Under the pieces are notes generated by a model. The model did no database searches. It had not been told where the DNA came from and saw only the letters and a list, made by a program, of their open reading frames with translations. Positions 55,488 through 64,000 of a stretch of 64,000 nucleotides of DNA are shown here, one piece after another. The DNA comes from Tanypteryx hageni. Taxonomy: Eukaryota > Arthropoda > Insecta > Odonata > Petaluridae. A program made the position numbers and the translations under genes. The DNA lies in NCBI GenBank assembly GCA_028673005.1, contig CM054116.1, positions 95,686,707 to 95,750,706 on the forward strand, in the 5' to 3' direction. The stretch's first letter is position 1; each line of letters starts with the position of its first letter.

Positions 55488-55687
55488 ATACTTTGTAACT
55501 TTGTTGTCTTTGGTTCTTTTTACCAAGTTTTTGTATACATTTTGTAACTTTATTTTGCTTCTGCCTTCCTTTTCCAACTCCTTCCTTTTCCTAACCGTTT
55601 CTTTAATTAACATCCAATTGCTTCCTGCATAACCCCTCTTGTCTCCCTCCTCCTTTTTCCCTATATATATGGAATGGTTTTATATAA

Positions 55688-55775
55688 TTTTTCACCTGAT
55701 GATGCTACGATCATAGCGAAACCGGGCATGTTAAATAAATTTGTGGAGGTGACGAAGTTTTTTCTTTTCATCTAG
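55688..55775 (+). repeat. Penelope-type terminal repeat, 3' side
   Basis: Runs from TTTTCACCTGATGATGC to CTTTTCATCTAGA. It is the inverted partner of 54006-54093 and is followed by unrelated sequence. Confidence 0.82.
55691..55735 (+). ncRNA. Hammerhead ribozyme core (right copy)
   Basis: CTGATGA at 55696-55702 and GAAA at 55718-55721 enclose GCTA-CGATCA-TAGC, a perfect 4-bp stem II. CCGGGCATG follows, where the palindromic CCGG of stem III remains but the adjoining base differs from the left copy. Flanks could form stem I. Activity is uncertain. Confidence 0.65.
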
Positions 55776-56079
55776 ATGAGTAAATTCCACAAGGTTGAGC
55801 CTGGCCGCATTAATGATAGTTGAACAGCTGATTCAAAATGGCGGTCATATACATCAAAATATGCTGAAGTTTATGGTTCACATTTTATACCCGGGGAGTA
55901 AGGCGACCCCAAGATCTTAGAGGATATTTTAGCTTCAAAGATCAACTTGTAGACCGGCATATATGGTACATAGTATTAAGTAGACATGGGTGATTTGCAC
56001 TGCATGGCATCAGCAAGATGTACAAACTTTGGGATAGACTGCTGTTGTTGGGCGGACACCCCTTCACAAACTCAGACCC

Positions 56080-57425
56080 CAACTGATCCCGCCTGGCTGG
56101 GCCTCCCCACCTATATACCAGAGTCAGCCAATCAACAGCCGATCTGGCATATTTGCAGGGAGTACCGTCCGGGAAGGACGATCGGCTGGGTTGAGCTCGG
56201 AAGGAACGTATGCCCAGGACACATCTTGTGCCAATTCCTTTATTAATGCAAAATACATAAAGCGATACAATAAATTTGAAAATATTAATCCTTTGCCCTT
56301 ATTTAAGCAATAAATCACTGCTAAATTGTCCAGCCTTACAACTAGCCAGCGGTCTGCTGGCAGGTGTTCTGCAGAGGTCTCTGCCTCTGTGTAGTAGATG
56401 GGCAGTTCGTCCTTCAGGGGAAAAATTTCCATTATTTGTTTCTCCGGTATCATCAAGGCTAACTGCCATGGAGTGGCATCGCTAAATACCTCGAACAGGG
56501 TTGTCGTAGTTGAAGCGTAGTTTCACTCCTTGTGGAACAGGCCCTCGCTCCAGGCCTCTGTTAACATGCGGTTATCGCGGCGATACATGTCGGAAATCAA
56601 AAAGTATGGGAGTGCTAATATATAGCACAACCATGCAATGTATCCCGCCACTTTCGGAATATCTGCACGTCTCACTTTGGGAGCAACTGTTAGTGAATGA
56701 TGGAGCTTAACAAGGCTATTAGGTGTTAACCATAATTTCATTAAACATGTATCAATCATGACCCCCAGATATTTCAATCTGGTAACTGAAATCAAAACAC
56801 TTTTTCTCAAATTTAGGGAAATACCTAGATCTTGTTGCAAAAACCGAACAATTTTCTGCACTTTTTCACTAGTCAGGTGCATGCTCATCAACAGCCAGTC
56901 ATCTAGGTAGCATAACATAGTTATACCAAACACCTCTTTCACTTCTTTAGCCACTGTGCGTGCCCAGCGTTGCATAATCGCGGGGGCCAACGCGTGGCCC
57001 ATCGGTAATCGATTAAAATGAAATGTGGTGCCCTTTAGCAAAATTCCATAAAATTTTCGATGTTCCCATGCAATGGGCATTTGATAAAAAGCGTCTATTA
57101 AGTCTAGTTTTGCCAGCCAGGCTCCAAAAGGGATGGTAGTCATTGCCTTGGCTGCGTCTTGCAATGAAAATTTCGGTTTATTGTAATGTTCTGTCCAAGG
57201 TGACAGGTCATGTATCAGGCGATACCCTTCCCCATTCTTTGGAATTACTCGTGCCCTAAATGCTCACTGAACTTTTCCTTTCGATAAGATTCCTCATCGC
57301 ACAAACTGCCGTAGAGCCTGCTCTAGAGGCGGTGACAGGGTGGACGGTATAAACACGTGGGTGGCTCCTGTTGGCTTTGGAATGTTGGCGCCATCCATAA
57401 ATAACTGCTTATTGCTGGCAGCATA
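56080..57425 (-). pseudogene. DIRS-like retroelement RT/RNase H fragment
   Basis: The minus strand encodes FIPSTLSPPLEQALRQFV, ARVIPKNGEGYRLIHDLS, GAWLAKLDLIDAFYQMPI (motif A), FHFNRLPMGHALAPAIMQRW and CYLDDWLLM (motif C). RNase H pieces follow: VFSDATPWQLALM and RLDNLAVIYCLNKGKG. YLDDW and this RNase H pattern fit DIRS-type elements best; an odd gypsy-type pol cannot be excluded. Three in-frame TGA stops (near 57294, 57264 and at 56520-56522) interrupt it. No integrase or recombinase was found. Confidence 0.75.
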
Positions 57426-57833
57426 CAGTCTTCTGAGTGATTATCAGTTGAAGTGGACCAACGCTTGGATTTTAATATTTTCATGCTGGAGATTGCTGAC
57501 TTTATTGAAATGCATAAACCTATACTATAAGATAATATTTTAAAAAAGACTAAGTAGGACATGTTTTGATAAAGTGACACTGCTGCTGCCAACAACAAAT
57601 CAAATACAATACACTGGATAAATGTCACGAAATGTACTAACAATTATATTGCAGTGACATAATACAAAGCACAAATATAGTACAATACTTCGTAGAAATG
57701 TCCACTTGAGGAATCACAAATGATACGAAAAGAGTTCGACTCGCAGATAATCTTTCCGCAAACGGGCCGGTCAGCTCAGCTGTTTTTGCCTCTGCCTCTC
57801 TCTGCATCCTATCTCGTTCTCTCCCTCACGCTG

Positions 57834-57850
57834 TCTCTCTCTCTCTCTGC
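57834..57850. repeat. (CT)n run
   Basis: A short CT microsatellite in a pyrimidine-rich stretch at 57780-57865. Confidence 0.8.
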
Positions 57851-58040
57851 CTCTGCTTGTGGCGATGCTGTCGGGTGGAAACTAGTTTAGTTCGCAGTGA
57901 AGTGCCGGTAGATTGCACTGCACTCGCGAACGGTAATTGGTTCTAGGCTCTATCTAGTAGTGTCCTCTTCTGGGCTAATGTCTGTTGCTATAAAAGAAGG
58001 CATTCTGTACGTACGCTCAAAGCCGGAGTACTCGCGCAAG

Positions 58041-58330
58041 CCAGAGTACGAGCGTATGCCAGGGTGCGTCGTATGCAAGGGTGCATCGTATGCAAGGGTG
58101 CGTCGTATGCAGGGCTTCGTCATTTGCTGGAGTTCGCCGTTTGATAGAGTTCGAACACAAAAACTTCTGGCGAAGTTGCCATGGTGCGTCGTATACAAGG
58201 GTGCGTCGTATGCAAGGGTGCGTTGTATGCAAGGGTGCATCGTATGCAAGGGTGCGTCGTATGCAAGGGTGCGTCGTATGCAGGGGTTCGTCGTTTGCTG
58301 GAGTTCGAACACAAAAACTTCTGGCGAACA
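58041..58330. repeat. 17-bp minisatellite in two blocks
   Basis: The unit GGTGCGTCGTATGCAAG occurs about three times at 58060-58110 and about six times at 58190-58280. Each block is followed by the same segment (TTCGTCGTTTGCTGGAGTTC then GAACACAAAAACTTCTGGCG). Because 17 is not a multiple of three and no unit contains a stop, long open frames appear on both strands in several frames. These are by-products, not genes. Confidence 0.9.
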
Positions 58331-58419
58331 CGAAAAACTGATGGGGAACTCCATAAATTGTCAGAAATGTAAAAATGCTGCACTAGGCTACGATTATATA
58401 CCTTCTGATGTCTCTTAGT

Positions 58420-59316
58420 CAATGTATTTTCTCATCTGTCAACATTTCTTAAGTGTTATATATAGCTAGGGAAGATTATTGTGCTTATTTGTGTATATTG
58501 TGTGTATTTACTTGTAAAGTGAAGCATGAGGTCTGCATCTACTGTTCAGGCTCTAAAGGATGATGACTTGACTTCAATTACCGGTTATTTCACTAGTCAT
58601 TACTTTAGGCCTCCAGTATCATCATGAAGTAAGTTTTTGCTTACATATTGAGGTACAGAGGTAGAATTTGGTTGCCTCTCCAAGAAAATGTATATTGTAT
58701 ATCAATTGAAAAGAAATAAATAAAAAGTATTCATTTAACTTGCTCTGTTGCCATTCAATATGTGGTGCCCAAATAGCAATTAAATGTTGGGAAAACTATA
58801 ACCAGCAATCAATATTCCCTTTTTCTTAGAATTAGAATTTGCTGCATTGCTGTGGGTATATGCTTTTACAGTATTTCTTGGGAATGCCATTTCATTATAT
58901 CATTTGCCATTAGGATTATGGTGTGGTTTTTACACATGAGTGTTCACTTTCAGCTATATTTTAGTGACTTTTTGTTGAACAGTAAACCCCTAGCCCTTCA
59001 ACTGAAAACCTAATGCATAAATCTCAAAAAAAATATATAAAATAAATGTATTTCTGGAACCGAAATATGGCAACTCCGCAAAATTTTGCTTCCCAAGGGA
59101 TTGCTTGGACATTTAAGCTGGCCATGAGGAGGTGTATATTGCTCTAAGCCTTGGAAGTTATAATGGGTGTTCCTTGGTTAGTGATTACTCACTATCAACC
59201 CACCTCAACTAATTTTCCTCATTGTTAGCTGGGTAAACCCAAGATACCAGTAAGTGAGGTGGCTTCCCATAGCACCAAAATCATGGGGGTGCATTTACAA
59301 CGATCTTTAAATAAGC
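58420..59316. other. Gene-free DNA
   Basis: A 33-codon frame starting ATGAGGTCTGCATCT at 58527 follows the minisatellite but has no recognisable family or splice context. Otherwise anonymous. Confidence 0.4.
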
Positions 59317-59324
59317 CTCTAATG

Positions 59325-59490
59325 CAGTGCTGTAGTCGCAAAAAAAGCAGAGGGTATACCGTTTACGGGAATAAAACTTTAAGGCAGGGTCTTACCCAGT
59401 TTTTTTTTAAGCAGAGGATATACCCTATTCATTTGAAAAAAGCAGAGGGTATATGGCGTATACCACCGTATACTCTCCACTACAGCCCTG
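59325..59490. mobile_element. hAT-like MITE (166 bp), perfect 8-bp duplication
   Basis: Ends CAGTGCTGTAGT and ACTACAGCCCTG are inverted. AAAGCAGAGGGTATA units lie inside. The octamer CTCTAATG is exactly repeated at 59317-59324 and 59491-59498. It is a shorter relative of the element at 44211-44665. Confidence 0.88.
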
Positions 59491-59498
59491 CTCTAATG

Positions 59499-61582
59499 GC
59501 TTACAGCATACTACTGTAAATGTGTAAGATTCACAAGACTTTCCAAAGCAAAATAATGGGTTGGGTGTGCAATTTGTCTTCAATTTTTTCCACAAATAAG
59601 CAGTTCAGGGATGTATTCCCTCATAACATGGTTATTTCCTTGGAAAATATTGAATTGCTATATGGCAGACTTTTCTGGAAAGTATTTCTTGTAATATCGA
59701 GGTTTAACTAAGTTGAGAGTACAACGTTTTTCACTCCTCAGGCCAAACTAATTATTTATAAAACTAGCTCCAGAAATAATAATTTAGGTTTTATTTTGTG
59801 TGCTGAAAGATAATGAGGTTTTTCTTATGTTAAATTTGTAACTGCATTTAAGGGACAATATCTAATCGACTGTCAAAGTATTAAGCTTCAAACAGAAAGT
59901 TAAAAGGAATTAATTCTGCAAAATATAATAATGGTCTTTTTTATATTTTATAAGCTACAATACTGTTAACCTAAAAGAAAAACTAAAAATTGAAACAAAA
60001 ATTCTAGCAGATTGAACCCTTTACGATAAAGTTGCATTTCTATATTGGAGTAAATGGGAGTGATTGATTTGACCCTTTATTGGTGAGGTTAGACCCTGTT
60101 TGGCCTCTCTTCCACCTAACCACAATGTGTGAGCATGGGAGGGGAGGTGCATGGGAATTCATAGCTAAAGGAGTGGAGAGACTCTGCTAACGAACATTGT
60201 CGAATTTTGCAAATTTTCTCATGATGCACAGGCAATGTTTGGAAAATGTAGGTGAGTAGATTAATGTCCCAGGTATCACATTCAAATCTTTAGTCATACA
60301 GTATTCTTCATTGCAATCCATTGAAATGTAGTCATCGTGATGTTTATCAATACATACTATACAGCATGCCCTGATAGTTAAATTTAATGCTTGTATTTGA
60401 GGAATAAGGGTGGTAATTTTATTTGTCATGACTGAAGGGTAGGTGCTTTTTGAATTCTAACCAATTTTATCGGCAACCTCGCGAGGTACTTGAATCATCC
60501 CAACTGGAGAAATGAATTTAATTTCATTGGCCTTGCTTATGAAGGACCGAGTCCATTTCACAATAATTATTCTACATTACTGCATGGTTTAAAATTTGCT
60601 TTCAAGTAGGAAGAGTTGGTGAGTAAGTAATCTTTCAGATTAAATTTTCATCATTTTAAATTATGACTTGTTTGTGATTTTTGGATTACACGCAACACCT
60701 TGGCAATATTGTTGAGCTTCCTGGGACTCACAGAGTGATTCATTTTATATGAATTACTTGGTAGAAATGACTCATTCCACAATCACCTCCGAGTTGAGGC
60801 AATGTGTACAAATACTAATTACCTTTTTTGAAAGTTGTTTATCAGGACACTGTTGCAAGGTCAATTGTTCCCTCTGAAATTATTTTCAGCCTATATTCAT
60901 CAGAGAATTCTTCTTGATTAATGCTGGCCACATTTTCTCTCAGGCTCAGATGAGAAGGATTTATTGAGAACTACAATCAGCAATATCTAACTTTAGCTCT
61001 TGACTATCCAGAAAATTTAGATTGGTGCAGCTCTGAAAACTTCTCCAAGCAAGTACTGAATAGTAAAGTTGCTCTATCATCCACAACTACTGTCCCTGTC
61101 ATTTTTTGGTCACTTCTTCTGTTTGAAATAGAAGAAGCTCCCCCTCCCCCATAATGTCAGAGCTCAAGTTGAAATTCGTGACTATGCCATACATCGTTGA
61201 AATCAAGGCGATTGGCTGCCTATTTTATCTTAGAAATCGCTTAGAAGAACTTGATATGAATGCTGTGTTGAATTTAAGCAATAGCACCCTAGGAATTTGG
61301 TTCTTTTCTGTTGTATGTTCTTTTTAAGTATACTCAAATCATTAAATCTGTAAATATAGTGTGAAGTATGGAAATTGAACAGTTAAACATCTATATCTCC
61401 ACATCATGCCAGTAATTCTTGTTGTAGAACAGTTTTTAACATGTTACTTTATATATACATGTTGCATTTTGGTGAAACTAATAGAAACTTGAGTAATTTT
61501 AAAATCAGTCGTAGTTATCTGTATAGTACATATTTATATTAGTAAAGAACATTTTATTTCTGTCATCACTTCCACTTAAAAT
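59499..61582. other. Gene-free AT-rich DNA
   Basis: No protein-like frame, RNA gene or element ends recognised. Confidence 0.4.
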
Positions 61583-62242
61583 TTACGTAAATTGCAATTC
61601 TATTATAGAATTAAGAATTGATGAATGGCTACCAAAGATTTTGTAGGATGTGCACTTCTCAGCCAGAGTAAAGATATATCCAATTTCTGAATCATTTGTT
61701 GGATTCAGGAAATTAGGTGGCCTGAATAATTCATTTATAAATTTCGTGAAAAGAAATTTGTTGGTTACTATCTCCATTTCACATAATGAAGTCATTATAA
61801 GTCTTATTGAGTGCACAGTTGCCATAACTCTGCCATAGAGAAGTTGTCTCATTCTTTGCCTCCTTTAAATTATTGAATACAAATAGAAAATGATACAATT
61901 TTGTTTTCTTTTAATCAAGCCAGCCTTTATTCTAACGTGCAACTGAACACAAAATGTGCAGTGGGAAAAAATTGTGCAGTGAGAATTTAAAATTTGTGCA
62001 GTTAAAAGTATTATACAGAATACAAAAATATTTAATTAAACAATGAAACTACTTTTTATGCAAAAGTATACAAATAAATAAAAATATGTACTTACAATAA
62101 AATTAAAATTTTCTTATTTTTGTCTTAGTTTTGCCATTATTTCCTTTGTACCATGCTTGCTCTTTGGCTTTGCTAGTTTCTTTAATTCGATGATCCCATT
62201 TATTTAGCCACAAAATTACTGCAGGTCTGGGATTCTATTCGT

Positions 62243-62509
62243 CTAATTACGGCATGTTATGATGAATATACATATATTCATTTTCAGACTCGACAGACAA
62301 TCTACCTTATTTGATTTTAATGTATTGCTTGTACTAATTATTCGTTCAACATCTGCACTATGGGGTTTGGCAGCCAAGGTACATGCCATAATTAGTAAAG
62401 GATCAAAGGTCACAAAAAGATTCAATTTTTTGAAATGTTCCATGTCAAAATCAAATCTTTTGTTGAGAAATTCCACAAGTGAATTCACCAGTTCTGTGCA
62501 AACTGCCAA
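62243..62509 (-). pseudogene. hAT transposase C-terminal remnant 1
   Basis: LAAKPHSADVERIISTSNTL then KSNKVDCLSSLKMNI resembles the hAT C-terminal dimerisation motif (SADVER(x)FS...K...L). Only this end is recognisable. Upstream minus-strand frames to about 61600 give no clear match. Confidence 0.6.
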
Positions 62510-62641
62510 AATTGATCACTTTTGAGAGACATATTTGTGATGCTCTTAAAGACATCGCTCAGGAGTTTGAAACAGCTCAATATCTTTCAAAAAATATTTT
62601 CCCTCCGACTTCTCAACGAGATGTTCGTTAAGGGCTCGAAC

Positions 62642-64000
62642 CAGTAGCGTAACTATCCCTTCATGGGCCCGGGTGCAAAATTGAGAAAGTGGGCCCCTAG
62701 CACATTAATTGCCAATTGAATTTTAAAAAACAAAACCTTGTAATGAAAATGAAACACATTTTGCTTTACAAACGTTTTATAACATTATATAAATACAAAT
62801 AAATAATAAATATAAAATGTTTTTGTACATATGAAACAAAACATTTTCTAATACAGATTGGCAAAAATCTCTTTAGTTGGAATTTTTAAAACAAAACCTT
62901 TCATTGAAGATGAAACATTTTGCTTGATATAAATCTTGTATGGATTTTTATAAATACAGTGTTACATTAAAATATGTTTCACTTAAAACCTTTAAATATA
63001 TTTCCCCTAACCTTTTCATTAGCAAAACCTCTTTGGAAGTATCCATTTATCTTGCTGTTTCATTTTCAATTGAAAGAACTGCTAAGCCATTTAGTTGTTC
63101 TTCAGATATGGTACTTCGTAAATAACTTTTTATTTTTTTTAGTTTCTAAAAACTTCGTACATTGGTATTCGTCGTTACTGGCATTGTTAGGAAAAGCATG
63201 GGTAAAGTACATATGTACATCTGGAAAACTAGGGGCTAGTTCACTGTTATCAATGAGAAGAATGTTTGCCATTTCTTTAGTACTTGTAATATTTTTGAAC
63301 TCTTTTTCAAAAATAGTTTTAAAAGACCAGTTGAGACCGTAGTTCTTGTGATAAGTCACTTTTATATTTTTCTACTATCTTTTTTGATTCTGTGTAAATC
63401 TCTTCTGTGGTGCTTGTTGATAAACACTTTGGTGTTATTATTGAAAAATATTCCATGATTGTTCTCATACCTTCAACTCTCTTTTTATTTGCTCTGAAAA
63501 TTTCTTTAGTGCGCCAAAGTACATATTGTATTTAAATTTATTATGTTTAAAGAGGATTTTCCAAAAGAGCTCTATTTCAAACTGTTTTAAATTTTGGCGT
63601 AATTCCCCAAGACACATATTTCACTAGCTTTTTCTTTAATTTTGTGGAACTCCTCATCCATTTTATTTCAGTTAAATGCTCTTGCAAAGTCTGACGAAAA
63701 TCGAAAGCTTTTTGTAAATCGCAAGATTTGCTTGTAAAAATTTTGTTAAGGTGTCTGTTTTCTCCGATATACTTGTAAATATTACCTACATCAAAAAAAT
63801 TCAAAACAACTAATTTGTTTTAAAAGTACTTTTGCTTTAATGATTTACTGAATTTTGGCACTTTTCAGTATGATCACATTTTAGGATTTCATTACATCAA
63901 CAAATCTATATCTTAAAGCCTCCAAGCTGTCTTTTTTAGAAGAAAAAGTTTAGCACATACACGTTCAAGTGATTTTAGTGGTTCCTCAGAATTTGTTTCG
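62642..64000 (-). mobile_element. hAT element running off the right edge
   Basis: CAGTAGCGTAACTATCCC at 62642 is a hAT-type terminal repeat of the CAGTGGCGTAACTA group, and GGGCCCGGGTGC/GGGCCCC lie just inside. Minus-strand coding remnants lie between 63020 and 63800. The other end is beyond the window, so length and target duplication cannot be checked. Confidence 0.65.
63030..63360 (-). pseudogene. hAT transposase C-terminal domain, frameshifted
   Basis: NSELAPSFPDVHMYFTHAF in one frame is followed, after a shift, by LTMPVTTNTNVRSF, a stop, then KLKKIKSYLRSTISEEQLNG and LAVLSIENETAR with a natural end. This is the standard ending of ZMYM/KIAA-type hAT transposases. Both a frameshift and a stop break it. 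Confidence 0.82.

Noticed and set aside
57950..58422. Overlapping open frames of 63-152 codons rich in Arg, Val, Cys and Met on both strands
   Set aside because: They come from a stop-free 17-bp tandem repeat read in several frames; there is no splice or family support.
58527..58628. Small 33-codon frame after the minisatellite
   Set aside because: Too short, with no homology, promoter or splice evidence.
1..64000. CRISPR array, bacterial operon or phage-defence-like system
   Set aside because: No spaced identical repeats, ribosome-binding sites or compact gene clusters occur; introns and element types are eukaryotic.

Overview
This window looks like AT-rich nuclear DNA from an arthropod, most likely an insect with a large, repeat-filled genome. 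I cannot name the species. The evidence is spliced genes with GT-AG introns, a TATA plus TCATTC-type promoter, a eukaryotic tRNA-Arg, and a mixed load of hAT, Tc1/mariner, pogo, piggyBac-type, CR1-like, RTE-like, Penelope-like and DIRS-like elements. There is no bacterial operon structure, CRISPR array or phage.

Region 1 (about 3.8-41.3 kb, + strand) is one gene. Fourteen exons join in a single frame to encode a 744-residue protein of the nose-resistant-to-fluoxetine (NRF-6)/acyltransferase-3 family. It has a secretory leader, an N-terminal NRF domain and a polytopic acyltransferase domain. The introns are largely built from mobile DNA: seven hAT-type MITEs with matching 8-bp target duplications or paired ends, a tRNA-derived SINE family, a four-layer nest of mariner, Tc1, hAT and piggyBac-type elements in intron 6, and a pogo/Tigger-like transposon split by an almost full-length CR1-like LINE. 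That nest makes up about 94% of intron 9. A tRNA-Arg(TCG) gene sits antisense in intron 5, and a broken relative sits antisense in intron 10.

Region 2 (about 42.8-43.9 kb, - strand) is an intact, intronless gene for mitochondrial trans-2-enoyl-CoA reductase (MECR), convergent with the first gene.

Region 3 (44-64 kb) has no convincing host gene. It holds a MITE, a decayed jockey-type LINE fragment, an RTE-like LINE that is open for about 980 codons except for one stop, a 5'-truncated Penelope-like element with inverted terminal repeats carrying hammerhead ribozyme cores, a DIRS-like RT/RNase H fragment, a 17-bp minisatellite, a second MITE related to the first, and hAT transposase remnants running off the right edge.

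The two host genes are not obviously linked in function: one is membrane/secretory acyl transfer, the other mitochondrial fatty-acid synthesis. I see no wholly new system. The most unusual items are the ribozyme-bearing Penelope element with an altered catalytic motif, the nested transposon complex, and the intron made almost entirely of an element inside an element.
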